From Gammaproteobacteria bacterium (lineage in GTDB: Bacteria > Pseudomonadota > Gammaproteobacteria > Xanthomonadales > Wenzhouxiangellaceae), in the NCBI GenBank assembly GCA_021772985.1, contig JAJFKX010000005.1, positions 62,001 through 126,000 of the forward strand: a stretch of DNA of 64,000 nt, read 5' to 3'. Under the pieces are notes generated by a model, which saw nothing but the letters and a program-made list of their open reading frames with translations, was not told the origin of the DNA and made no database searches. This document shows, piece after piece, positions 32,423 through 41,215 of the stretch. Position 1 is the first letter of the stretch, and each line of letters starts with the position of its first letter. A program made the position numbers and the translations under genes.

Positions 32423-33784
32423 CTATTCGAATCCATTACGTGAAACAATCTCTGCTTCGCCAAAGTTCGGCGGCAAATCCGGGCCATTAATCACGCCCAG
32501 CGGGTTATAGTCGACAAAGCCCGGCAATATAGAACCCAGCTCGTTGTTACCCAGGTGTCGAATCAACACTTCACTGAATACATTGCGGTAATCGGTGGTC
32601 GCGAATACATCTGCATTTTGAAACAAATCACCCGGCGCAAGTCCCAGGAAATTCCCATATACCTGGCCACCATTCACCGATGCGCCGCCGGCCACCAACA
32701 TATTGCCGCCCCAACCATGGTCGGTACCGGCATCATTATTATCAAATGCTCGCCGGCCAAATTCGCCCATCAGCATAACCACAGTACGGTCTTTCCAGTT
32801 GCCGTCGTTGGGCGCCGGCACATCCAGGTCTTGCAGAAAGGCACTGACACTGTCGGAAATATCTCGCACCCGACCACCATACTCAGCTTCTACCAGTACG
32901 CCCTGGTCGGTATGCGTATCCCAACCGCCGCGGTCCGCCTGAGCTACACGCAAGCCAGTATTTTCCTTGATCAATTGGGCAATACTGCGCAGTTCATCAC
33001 CCAGGTCCGTATCTGGATAAACCGCGCCGTTGTCGGGCACGTAACCATTAAAGTCGATCGCCTCAATAATTTCCAGCGCCGACAACGCCTGCGAGCCGGC
33101 AACCTCGGTAGCACTATCACCCAAACCATAAATACTGGCCAAGGCAGCTTCCTGTTCTTCTTCAAAATTGCTGCTGCCGCCTTCAAAATCAAAAGCACCG
33201 GGGTTACCCAGGCTTAATGCTGAAGGCTCACCCAGTAGTGAAAAAGTGATACTGCTTTCTGCCGACATCGCTGGAATGGGGATACTGGCAGGTAAATTGA
33301 TAGCTGATTGAATATGCCTGGCCAACCAGCCACTGCTGGTAAAACGATTCCCCGGTGTACCCAGTTCAACGTAACGCTCAGCCTCGAAATGACTACGATT
33401 AGCAATCGGCAGACCTGCAGCTGTTATGACTGCAAAATCACCACTCTGATATAGATTATGCAGTGAAGAGGCACTTGGGTGTATGCCCCAACCATCGTCT
33501 AACGCGAGCAATTGAGCACTGGGTATTGCCGTGCCATTAACGCGCAAAGAGTCATAATTACCACGATCAGGATGACCGTTCATTGGTGTTATAAAACTTA
33601 ACCAGTCCGGGCCGCCACGCATAAAGATATAAACCACCACATTTTCATTGATACCACCGTCTCCACCAAAGGCTACCCGGATGGATTTGGGGGCCAAACC
33701 GGCTAGACCCACACCGGCGCCTGCCAGGCTGCCGGCACGCAGAAAAGAGCGACGATTCAGTTTATTTTTGTTTGATACTTTCAT
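32423..33784 (-). CDS. DUF1501 domain protein, Tat-exported, with GFE tail
   Basis: A 453-residue protein. ATG 33784 follows a GGAGAG and opens a twin-arginine signal (LNRRSFLRAGSLAGAGVGLAG). The DUF1501 (sulfatase-like fold) pattern is seen in VVYIFMRGGPDWLSFITP, in GGWDTHTDQG and in VVMLMGEFGRR with DHGWGGNMLVAGG. It is paired with DUF1800 upstream, 10 bases apart, a widespread two-gene unit of unknown function. The last residues, EIVSRNGFE, match the tails of three other exported proteins in the window. Confidence 0.9.
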   Translation of the reverse strand: MKVSNKNKLNRRSFLRAGSLAGAGVGLAGLAPKSIRVAFGGDGGINENVVVYIFMRGGPDWLSFITPMNGHPDRGNYDSLRVNGTAIPSAQLLALDDGWGIHPSASSLHNLYQSGDFAVITAAGLPIANRSHFEAERYVELGTPGNRFTSSGWLARHIQSAINLPASIPIPAMSAESSITFSLLGEPSALSLGNPGAFDFEGGSSNFEEEQEAALASIYGLGDSATEVAGSQALSALEIIEAIDFNGYVPDNGAVYPDTDLGDELRSIAQLIKENTGLRVAQADRGGWDTHTDQGVLVEAEYGGRVRDISDSVSAFLQDLDVPAPNDGNWKDRTVVMLMGEFGRRAFDNNDAGTDHGWGGNMLVAGGASVNGGQVYGNFLGLAPGDLFQNADVFATTDYRNVFSEVLIRHLGNNELGSILPGFVDYNPLGVINGPDLPPNFGEAEIVSRNGFE

Positions 33785-33794
33785 GATGCTCTCC

Positions 33795-35549
33795 TTAGCG
33801 GCGCTGGCCAACTGGCAACATTATAATTAACCCTACCGAGGCTCTCATGATCCGCTGATAGCGGCTGCCGTTACTGGTGTTAGTGGTATCTACATTACTG
33901 GCATTATCCAACGGCTCATCAACCCCAACAGCTGCAATATTACTGATAAATTGCACCACTTCGGTGATCACTTCGGCTTCCGGAATGAAACCAAGAGCGG
34001 TGTTAAACCAACTGCTGGCTATATTGGTTGGAGTACGCTGTGGAGCGGTCGGCAGCAAGCTATTGGTTTCCGCAGCCAGGTTCAGAATATTGTCACGGGT
34101 TAACAGATAAGTCACCGTTCGCCAGGTTCCAATCAAGGTCCCGGTTCCCTGCCAGAATTCTTTAAAATCGGGAAATCCAGTGGGCGGTTCAATATCCCAT
34201 GGCCGTTGCCCGGCCTGTTCCAAGCGTCCCAAAATACTACCACTGGTACCGTTGCTGGCTACCGGTGTAAAGTCCACATCTGCTGCCCGCCAGGCGCGCA
34301 TCAGCGTTTCCAATGGACGGCGTGCTTTCTCGCCCCAGGCATTTTGGAACTCAGGTGACAGTAGTATTGCCCGGTAAACTTCTCGTAACTGATCACTGTC
34401 AGCACGGCGATTAAAAAATTCAGTGGCGATGTTATCGATTAAAGCTGGTGGCAGCTCATCACCAATCAGACGCTGGCATAACTTGGTTGCAATAAACCTT
34501 GCAGTACCGAAGTGATCTGCCAGGTATTGTAAAATCTGGGTAACATCTGTCTCACCACCATCGGCAGCAATATTAATGTCCATTACCTGAATCGGGCCAT
34601 CCGAAAAATCATAATGTCGACCGGGCCGGAATAAAAACTCACCGGTATCTGCCGCGCCATCATTCCCATCCGCCACGCTCCAGCCAGTTAATGCACGGGC
34701 AAACTGGAATACGTCAATCTCTGTATAACCGGCACGCTGGCCTTGACTGTTATCCGGAACGGTAACCGGAGCAACCGCCCCATAGTAGTTCTCAACCGCT
34801 CCCAATGTGTGCAGCTCAAGTACTTCACGGGCGTAATTTTCATTGGGATTCGGCCACGAATTCCGGAAGTTATCCAAGTAAAACAACATCGCAGCATTGC
34901 GGGTATTGGTCAGCAGCATATCGAAGAAATTGCCAAACATGTGTTGGCGAACATCGCGATCGTATGCCGGCATATAGCCTCTTGTTTCGTTGCTCAGGAA
35001 GCTAAAAACATGGAAATGATTATTCCAGAAATCCGCCAGTAACTCACGTAACTGCCATTGGCTATAGGCGCCGCGCAGCAACACCAACCTTTCCATCTGT
35101 ACGGTAGGTCTTATCCGCACGGAAAATTCATCAGCACCCTCAAAACGAACATGCTCTGCCCACAGCTGTGGGCCGGTCTTGTTGATGGTATCGAAATCCT
35201 GGCCAGGGGTGGTTAAGCCGGATAAACGCGCATCAACTTCAGGGTCGGTTGGTGCCGGGTTGAGTTGATCATCGACCCATGCCTGTAAGCGCTGAGTATC
35301 ATTAGCTCCCAAAGCATTAAATGCAGCCAAATCCCCGCGTGACGGGCCAAATGAAGCTTTATTTAATACTCTGACCGCAAATGGCGGTAACTGTCCGGTG
35401 TCGCCGCGGTTTACTGGCTTAGACGGAAACAGACTATCCGGAAAAGTTGTTGAACTTTGGGCTATTGCCGAATCTGCAACAGTTAAACCTGCTACTGCAC
35501 CGGCTGCTCCACTGGTGGCTAAAAAGTCACGCCGAGAGATTCCTTTCAT
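33795..35549 (-). CDS. DUF1800 domain protein, Tat-exported
   Basis: A 584-residue protein with a twin-arginine signal (SRRDFLATSGAAGAVAG). The family core is visible: VRVLNKASFGPSRGDLAAF, LLADFWNNHFHVF, NENYAREVLELHTLG and ARALTGWSVADG. DUF1800 proteins are nearly always next to DUF1501, as here, and their role is not known. The C-terminus is unremarkable and lacks the GFE motif of its partner. Confidence 0.92.
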   Translation of the reverse strand: MKGISRRDFLATSGAAGAVAGLTVADSAIAQSSTTFPDSLFPSKPVNRGDTGQLPPFAVRVLNKASFGPSRGDLAAFNALGANDTQRLQAWVDDQLNPAPTDPEVDARLSGLTTPGQDFDTINKTGPQLWAEHVRFEGADEFSVRIRPTVQMERLVLLRGAYSQWQLRELLADFWNNHFHVFSFLSNETRGYMPAYDRDVRQHMFGNFFDMLLTNTRNAAMLFYLDNFRNSWPNPNENYAREVLELHTLGAVENYYGAVAPVTVPDNSQGQRAGYTEIDVFQFARALTGWSVADGNDGAADTGEFLFRPGRHYDFSDGPIQVMDINIAADGGETDVTQILQYLADHFGTARFIATKLCQRLIGDELPPALIDNIATEFFNRRADSDQLREVYRAILLSPEFQNAWGEKARRPLETLMRAWRAADVDFTPVASNGTSGSILGRLEQAGQRPWDIEPPTGFPDFKEFWQGTGTLIGTWRTVTYLLTRDNILNLAAETNSLLPTAPQRTPTNIASSWFNTALGFIPEAEVITEVVQFISNIAAVGVDEPLDNASNVDTTNTSNGSRYQRIMRASVGLIIMLPVGQRR

Positions 35550-35632
35550 AATGTATCACCTGACATATGGTTGATCTGGTCAGTTTAATTCAATGTTGAC
35601 ATTTAAATACCAACGCCCCTGTTAGCATTCCG

Positions 35633-35661
35633 TTGACAACTCTGAGTATATTCTGCTTAAT
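35633..35661 (+). promoter_or_regulatory. candidate sigma-70 promoter
   Basis: TTGACA at 35633-35638, a 17-base spacer, then CTTAAT at 35656-35661, on the strand of the gene at 35753. An inverted repeat follows just downstream. The -35 is perfect and the -10 matches in four positions. Confidence 0.5.
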
Positions 35662-35674
35662 GCTGCTTAAGTTT

Positions 35675-35695
35675 ACATTTAACTGAGTTAAATGT
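35675..35695. promoter_or_regulatory. candidate operator, perfect inverted repeat
   Basis: ACATTTAAC-TGA-GTTAAATGT, nine-base perfect arms. It lies between the divergent DUF1800 and DNRLRE genes, shortly downstream of the -10 at 35656. The regulator is unknown. Confidence 0.5.
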
Positions 35696-35752
35696 GGTAA
35701 ATCTTAATCAACTTTACCGCACGTAAGATACCTTAACTTTTGCGAATATTTT

Positions 35753-36598
35753 GTGAAGGAAATGCAACATAAGCTATTGAAATCATTGTTACTAGCCACC
35801 GGGTTAGCCTCTACAGTACTTTCGGCGCAACCGGTTACCACGGATTTCTCGCCGGTTCGGGACAATACGCTTTACGAACGCCCGACAGGAGATTTAAGTA
35901 ATGGCGCCGGGCAACAATTATTTTTTGGTCTGACCGGAGGAAACGCCGGCATGGTGCTAAGGCGTGCGGTACTGGGTTTCGATTTATCCAGCATCCCCCC
36001 AGGCAGCATGGTTATGGATGCTCAGCTCAATATCACTGTGAACATGGTTCCACCGGGTGCCGGGTCTTTTGATGCACAAATGCATCGCTTACTCTCAGAT
36101 TGGGGTGAGGGCACTTCCATCGCACCTGGCGCAGAGGGCGGCGGCACTTCAGCCACACCCAATGATGCAACCTGGTTGCATACATTTTTTGATACACAGC
36201 TCTGGACCAACGCGGGTGGCGATTTCGCACCGGCCCCCTCAGCCACATCAAGCTTAAACAATGGGCCAGGTGACTTCAGTTTCAATACTGCACAGCTGAT
36301 AGCAGATGTCCAGGATATGGTCGATAATCCCGGCAGTAATTTTGGCTGGGCTATCCTGGGCGATGAAAATGACCCCATGAATGCCCGTCGCATCGCCAGT
36401 CGGGAAAACACCCAAACTGACAGTCAACCCTTTTTGACCATTACCTTCGAACCGGGTGACCCACCGCCACCGCCACCGCCACCACCCGAGCCACTGCCAC
36501 CACCGGCTGCTGTACCTGCATTGAGCCCGTTGTCGCTGCTGATATTGGCAGGTTTAATGGTCGTTGGCTTATTGGTTATCCGGGTGCGCAATTTCTAA
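35753..36598 (+). CDS. DNRLRE-type secreted protein with IPTL-CTERM-like tail
   Basis: A 281-residue protein. It has a signal peptide (LLKSLLLATGLASTVLSA), then a carbohydrate-binding-like DNRLRE domain (RDNTLYERPTGDLSNGAG and MVLRRAVLGFDLSSIPPGSM to QPFLTITFEPGD). A proline run of about 20 residues leads to VPALSPLSLLILAGLMVVG and a basic end RVRNF. This layout (Pro-rich spacer, [IV]P[TA]LS, one helix, basic end) is that of the IPTL-CTERM sorting signal. The start is uncertain: GTG 35753 has no clear SD, and ATG 35762 lies too close to AAGGA. Confidence 0.8.
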   Translation: MKEMQHKLLKSLLLATGLASTVLSAQPVTTDFSPVRDNTLYERPTGDLSNGAGQQLFFGLTGGNAGMVLRRAVLGFDLSSIPPGSMVMDAQLNITVNMVPPGAGSFDAQMHRLLSDWGEGTSIAPGAEGGGTSATPNDATWLHTFFDTQLWTNAGGDFAPAPSATSSLNNGPGDFSFNTAQLIADVQDMVDNPGSNFGWAILGDENDPMNARRIASRENTQTDSQPFLTITFEPGDPPPPPPPPPEPLPPPAAVPALSPLSLLILAGLMVVGLLVIRVRNF

Positions 36599-36650
36599 GC
36601 GAATCCTATCGTTTATCTGAACAGCAACGGTTCCGACAACAGCCCGTGTT

Positions 36651-38936
36651 TTAACCTAAGGCACGCCGTGCTCGCTGGCGTTCATAATCACTATCAATGG
36701 TCTCCAGCACCTGCTGATAAGCCGCTTCGATTTCTCTTGTACGGGGCATATTGGCGGCAGCTGTATTGAGAAATGTTGCGCATTCAAAATCTGAATCGAA
36801 CCGCTCCGCCAACTGCAGCATGGCTACCCAGGTGTTTTCATTTTCAGGATACTGGTGGGCGAGTTGTTCAAGCGCTTGGCGTAATTCAAAATCAGAATCC
36901 AGTTGCCCGGCGGTTTCCAGCCAAAGCTCAGCTACCTGTTGATCTTGTGCGGCGGCAGTCGCCATCCAGGACAGCGTCTCACGCAATTCAAAATCTGAAT
37001 CAATATCACCTGCACGTCGCAAAATACTTCTGTGTACGTCGACATCATCAACGCCTTCACCGATGCTTTGCAGCAGATTGCGCAACTCGAAATCCGAGCC
37101 AATCCCTTCAGATGCATCCACAATCTTACGCACCCGGTGTTTATTGATAACCACATGTTGCCGATCATCATCCGCAGAACCTGACTGATGCTCGTTGATG
37201 GTTACCAATGCCTTGCGTCGATTATAGTCCGAGCCAATCCGCCGCGCTTCCAGCAAAACATCATCGAGTTCATCATCTTCCAGTAAAGCTGCACTGGTAT
37301 ATGCTTCGATATGTTTGCTCAGTGAATGCGAGTTACTGATTTTGTGAATTCTGTTGACCACCCCATCATGGCCTTCGCTATCCAGCAGGTAGGCGATCCG
37401 GTTTTCAGCATTAATTCCAGACTCTGCCAGTAATCTTGGCAGGCTCTCCGCCAGCCAAACACGTGCCTCGCTGTCAAATGGCTGCTGGTCATTATCAATA
37501 CTGTATTCATAATCAATGCCTCCACCTGCCTGACCGCTGGCTTCCAACCGCCGATGCAGACCGGCGCGCTGTTCCGTCAAAGTAAATTCTGCGCCCTCGC
37601 CCATGGATTGGATACCACCATCATCAGGCATAAATTCAATTTCGCCTTCCGCTCTTAGCTTTAATCGGTGATCACCGTCAGAAAGCGATAACTTGATGGT
37701 CTGATAACCGTCATCATCAATAACCTCATACACACTGCTATGCGGAGATGCTTTTTCCGCCTGTACATTAACCGCCGGCAAGACCAAACCCAGGGCTATT
37801 ACGCTGACTATTAATACTGCTTTCTTGTACATACAAACCTCTGTTAGTAACGGCGTGGGTGAAATCAAAAGTTGAACCCGCTCGGTCAGATTACCGGCCG
37901 GTTGTTTTGTAGGGTGGCTCATGGCAACTGCCAAGCCTGGTATAAACTGGTCATGCAGACGTTGCGCGCAATCGGTAAGACAGCCCGCCAGCTCACGACC
38001 ATTATTGTTCAACAAACCGCGTGCAAAACTGTCAGCCTGCAACTCAGCCAGCACCCTCAGCTTGCGGCGGACCAACGGCAGTAATAACTGAGGCCAAAAC
38101 AGCGTTTGCAACACTGCCCCAAGCCCCAGCCAGGCGACATCAGCACGTTTGATATGACCCAACTCATGTGCCAGCAGGGCCTGCTGTCGAGTGGGGCTTA
38201 ACTCTGCCACCCAACCAGGCAAACAAACGACCTGCCATGGCAGCGTCGCAGGGCCTTGAACAGCCGGGTGACTGATTAATACCGGTTTTTTTAATCCAGC
38301 GCGAACAGCAAGCTTTTCCAGCATAACCTCCAGGCTTGGATCTGTGATCGAAATTGCAGCCCGGCGTAAACCTTGCAACTCACCAACCTGCCGCTTCAAC
38401 TTAACCAGTAACAATACGGTAATCAAAAGCCAGCTCAGTGCCAATAACGGGAAAACACTGAGCTCAGATTTGAACTCAGGCCTGGTCGAGTTTCCAGAAA
38501 ATGGCTCCATTGCAGGCAACAATGGTGTCGGTGAATTGTTTTGTGAGGCATTGATATTTGCCTGCCCAACATTCTCACCGGTTCGCTGGAACCGGATTGG
38601 CAAAGGCATCGATTCACTACCGGCGAGCTGCCCAGAATCAGTAACAGCGGTATCAGAAACGATGATTGGTGACAATTCTGATGATTGGACGGCGACTATC
38701 GGATTTGCTGTGATTACCCCCAGCAGAGGCCGCCAGTTTGTCTGTAATTGGAACACGGTAGTGAATAATGGCGCCAGCAATACTGTTCGCCATAACAATT
38801 CACGCCATGCAGGTGCACGCAACTTTAATCGGCCCGGCAAATGTTCCAGAGACCAAACCAGCATCGCCAGAATAAAACCATGGACCGCGTAACCGATCAG
38901 AAATAAACCCAGGATCATTGCAACTGACTCAGGCAT
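36651..38936 (-). CDS. M56 family (BlaR1-like) metalloprotease with SDFE repeats
   Basis: A 761-residue membrane protein. Several helices surround the cytoplasmic zinc site HELGHIKRADVAW near residue 250. After a membrane segment (KKAVLIVSVIALGLVLPAVN), the extracytoplasmic part has no penicillin-binding SxxK/KTG module. Instead it holds at least six copies of [IFL][DG]SD[FY]-, five of them spaced 33-34 residues. ATG 38936 overlaps the blaI stop by eight bases; ATG 38945 is possible. With BlaI it should form a signal-transduction pair in which the protease cleaves the repressor. Confidence 0.9.
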   Translation of the reverse strand: MPESVAMILGLFLIGYAVHGFILAMLVWSLEHLPGRLKLRAPAWRELLWRTVLLAPLFTTVFQLQTNWRPLLGVITANPIVAVQSSELSPIIVSDTAVTDSGQLAGSESMPLPIRFQRTGENVGQANINASQNNSPTPLLPAMEPFSGNSTRPEFKSELSVFPLLALSWLLITVLLLVKLKRQVGELQGLRRAAISITDPSLEVMLEKLAVRAGLKKPVLISHPAVQGPATLPWQVVCLPGWVAELSPTRQQALLAHELGHIKRADVAWLGLGAVLQTLFWPQLLLPLVRRKLRVLAELQADSFARGLLNNNGRELAGCLTDCAQRLHDQFIPGLAVAMSHPTKQPAGNLTERVQLLISPTPLLTEVCMYKKAVLIVSVIALGLVLPAVNVQAEKASPHSSVYEVIDDDGYQTIKLSLSDGDHRLKLRAEGEIEFMPDDGGIQSMGEGAEFTLTEQRAGLHRRLEASGQAGGGIDYEYSIDNDQQPFDSEARVWLAESLPRLLAESGINAENRIAYLLDSEGHDGVVNRIHKISNSHSLSKHIEAYTSAALLEDDELDDVLLEARRIGSDYNRRKALVTINEHQSGSADDDRQHVVINKHRVRKIVDASEGIGSDFELRNLLQSIGEGVDDVDVHRSILRRAGDIDSDFELRETLSWMATAAAQDQQVAELWLETAGQLDSDFELRQALEQLAHQYPENENTWVAMLQLAERFDSDFECATFLNTAAANMPRTREIEAAYQQVLETIDSDYERQRARRALG

Positions 38937-39309
38937 CCTTGTCATGCTCCTGCAGTAATTGTTTGGCCTGCTCCAGATCATCAGAACTGACTTCTTTGTG
39001 TTGCACCAGGTGCGACATTAAAGCCCCAGCATCTCCTTGAAACAGCCGGTTCACCAAGCCGGTAACCATGTCGGATTCGACCTGGTTGCGGCTTACTTTA
39101 GCGGTATACAATCGTTCACGGCCGTGACTGACCGAAACCAGCAAGCCACGCTTTTCCAAACGAGTCAGTAAGGTGGCAACTGTGGTATATGCCAGTTCGC
39201 GTTGTCTGGTAACTAATGCCACCACCTCCGCCGTAGTTGCCTGCCCACTGTTCCACAATGCCCGCATCACTGCCAGCTGTACCTCACTGAGTTCGAATTT
39301 TTTGGGCAT
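38929..39309 (-). CDS. BlaI/MecI/CopY family transcriptional repressor
   Basis: A 126-residue winged-helix repressor. ELSEVQLAVMRALWNSGQATTAEVVALV and TTVATLLTRLEKRGLLVSVSHGRERLY are the DNA-binding half; the C-terminal half is the dimerisation helix set (VTGLVNRLFQGDAGALMSHL). It overlaps the M56 gene. A matching operator lies 27 bases upstream, so it most likely represses its own operon. Confidence 0.95.
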   Translation of the reverse strand: MPKKFELSEVQLAVMRALWNSGQATTAEVVALVTRQRELAYTTVATLLTRLEKRGLLVSVSHGRERLYTAKVSRNQVESDMVTGLVNRLFQGDAGALMSHLVQHKEVSSDDLEQAKQLLQEHDKDA

Positions 39310-39335
39310 CAGTTTTGATCCAATTAAATATTTGC

Positions 39336-39365
39336 TTCTACAGTTGTAGTACTACAGGCGTAGAA
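39336..39365. promoter_or_regulatory. BlaI operator
   Basis: A 30-base imperfect palindrome centred on TGTAGTACTACA, with outer TTCTAC and GTAGAA arms. It contains TACAGTTGTA, an exact match to the TACAnnTGTA pattern of the BlaI/CopY family. It lies between the -35 and -10 of the blaI promoter. Confidence 0.85.
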
Positions 39366-39371
39366 AGTCAA
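39343..39371 (-). promoter_or_regulatory. blaI-M56 promoter
   Basis: On the minus strand TTGACT (39371-39366), 17 bases, TACAAC (39348-39343). The spacer and -10 are covered by the palindrome, so bound BlaI would exclude polymerase. Confidence 0.65.
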
Positions 39372-39513
39372 CTATTATTTACCTTAACTGTGCTTAACTT
39401 CAAGCTGAATTGGTGAGCTGAAAACTCATCTGAAAGGCTCAACCCTGTGGTGCTGTGTCGTCACCAGTACCGACAAACTGACTGAATCCGTCAAGCCTGG
39501 AATGGTTAGCGTC

Positions 39514-40260
39514 TCAGGTTGTTTTGCTGAACAACAATCGGTCACTGCGGCGACGCACAAACTGCAATCCGCATTGCTGTGCAACATTGATCACCCCGTA
39601 CATGGAATTCCATTGCATCAATTGGAAAAGGCGATGCGGATCATCCAGATAATGTTCAGCCTGTTCCAAAAAATAAGCAGCGCGTGATTTTCCGTTTTTA
39701 GGTTGCAGCCAATCCCGCCGGAACAGCTTATCCTCATCGGCAAAATCGAAACAAACCCGGCCACCCGGCTTTAATACCCGAACTATTTCCCGAAAATACC
39801 AATAAATATCGTATAGGTTTAAATGAATAAACACCGATATGGAAACCACCACATTGACACTGGAATCATCAAATCCAGCCAATGATCTGCTGCGTATCTG
39901 AGCAAATTCAATATTCTGTATACCAGCACACTCTTTCTGTGCAAACGCCAGATAAGCAGGGCTGATATCACAGGCTGAAACCCGATCGGCCTTTTCAGCC
40001 AGCAAACGGGTGCCGAAACCACAGCCTGAACCTATTTCCAGCACCCGATCCTGCTTTTTGATTCGAGCCAGGCGGATAAAGCGACGGGCAAAGCGTATCC
40101 GGCTGGCCCGGATTGCGTCGATCCGCTGCTGTGGTTGGTCACCAAAAGTATTCCCAACCAAGGCTATCAATAATTCCCGTTCATCATCCGGCGATAAATC
40201 AATCCAGGCTGACGGCTGACTGGATTGTCGCTTGGTTGCTGTGTTAGTTTGATCGACCAT
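39514..40260 (-). CDS. class I SAM-dependent methyltransferase
   Basis: A 248-residue protein. Motif I is VLEIGSGCGFGT near residue 74, acidic motif II is SACDISPAYLAFA, and the post-motif LKPGGRVCFDFADED is typical of the Methyltransf_11/25 group. The N-terminal 45 residues are polar and helical. The substrate cannot be told. It is divergent from the secreted protein at 40333, with 72 bases between. Confidence 0.85.
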   Translation of the reverse strand: MVDQTNTATKRQSSQPSAWIDLSPDDERELLIALVGNTFGDQPQQRIDAIRASRIRFARRFIRLARIKKQDRVLEIGSGCGFGTRLLAEKADRVSACDISPAYLAFAQKECAGIQNIEFAQIRSRSLAGFDDSSVNVVVSISVFIHLNLYDIYWYFREIVRVLKPGGRVCFDFADEDKLFRRDWLQPKNGKSRAAYFLEQAEHYLDDPHRLFQLMQWNSMYGVINVAQQCGLQFVRRRSDRLLFSKTT

Positions 40261-40332
40261 CTCGTTCCTGTTTGCCCAAAGCTGCCGGTAAAATTATGCT
40301 AGGCGGCCTAACTTGTTGATAACCTATTATCT

Positions 40333-41196
40333 ATGAAGCACTTCGACCGACGCCATCTGATTATTCCAGCACATACTATCTTATTGATATTAATTGGTTT
40401 TTTGATAGCCCCATCCTATTTGCTGGCGCAGGATAAAAGCCCGGCGGATAATCCTGATAACCAGACACCCTATGAACTGGTACGCCTGGACTGGGAAGAG
40501 AAGATTCCCAGTGGATTCACTTTGGTATTGGACAACCGTTGGGGTGATATCCATTTACGGCAAACTGGTGCGGCTGCGGCCACTTTTCATGCAGTTATGC
40601 AGAAAATCGGCACACAGCCCAAAATCGGAGAATTGCTTGTTGAAAAGTCAGATCAGCGTATCACACTGCGGGTCAGCTACCCTGAGGATCAACAACCCGA
40701 AACTGTAAAGGAAGGCCGGGTTGATGTCGCTCTGCTGGTTCCCTATGGTATCAATATCGAAATACTTGCAGACTTTGGCAAAGTCTCCAGTAAAACACTG
40801 GAAAGCCCGGTTAAAATCACCGCCACTAACCAGCCGGTATCGCTTAAATCTGCATCATCAGTAAATATCGAAAGTCATGCAGGCGCGGTTGATATTCAGT
40901 TCGTGCCAAGAACAGAAGCGGATACGGATACCGATAATGACCGTGGCCGTGTCAAAACCATTCTCGGCGATATCAATATTCGCTATTATCCGGGAATGCA
41001 GATGGGCTTTGAAATGCTCTCAGGTCGCCCTAAAACCACCAATGACCTGGAGCTACTACGCAACCGCGAGCTCACCGGGCGTCAGGTCAATATGCATACC
41101 GGCGAAAACCCGGATAAGTTATACCTGCAAAGTGATACTGGGTATATTCGATTGATCAACACCGGCAGCGAAATTCTATTGAGTTCACCAGACTGA
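40333..41196 (+). CDS. exported beta-repeat protein, DUF4097-like
   Basis: A 287-residue protein with a signal peptide (about residues 12-32, cut after LLAQ or SYLLA). The mature part alternates short strands with Gly/Asp turns (VLDNRWGDIHLRQTG, INIEILADFGKVSSKTL, SVNIESHAGAVDIQF, LYLQSDTGYIRLINTG). This pattern resembles the DUF4097 solenoid of putative adhesins. It is 20 bases before the 41216 gene, so the two are probably cotranscribed. I do not recognise a specific function. Confidence 0.75.
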   Translation: MKHFDRRHLIIPAHTILLILIGFLIAPSYLLAQDKSPADNPDNQTPYELVRLDWEEKIPSGFTLVLDNRWGDIHLRQTGAAAATFHAVMQKIGTQPKIGELLVEKSDQRITLRVSYPEDQQPETVKEGRVDVALLVPYGINIEILADFGKVSSKTLESPVKITATNQPVSLKSASSVNIESHAGAVDIQFVPRTEADTDTDNDRGRVKTILGDINIRYYPGMQMGFEMLSGRPKTTNDLELLRNRELTGRQVNMHTGENPDKLYLQSDTGYIRLINTGSEILLSSPD

Positions 41197-41215
41197 ACAT
41201 TTCAGGAGAGAAACA

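Noticed and set aside
32555-33217. 220-codon open frame antisense to the DUF1501 gene
   Set aside because: Fully inside a conserved gene on the other strand, with no domain pattern.
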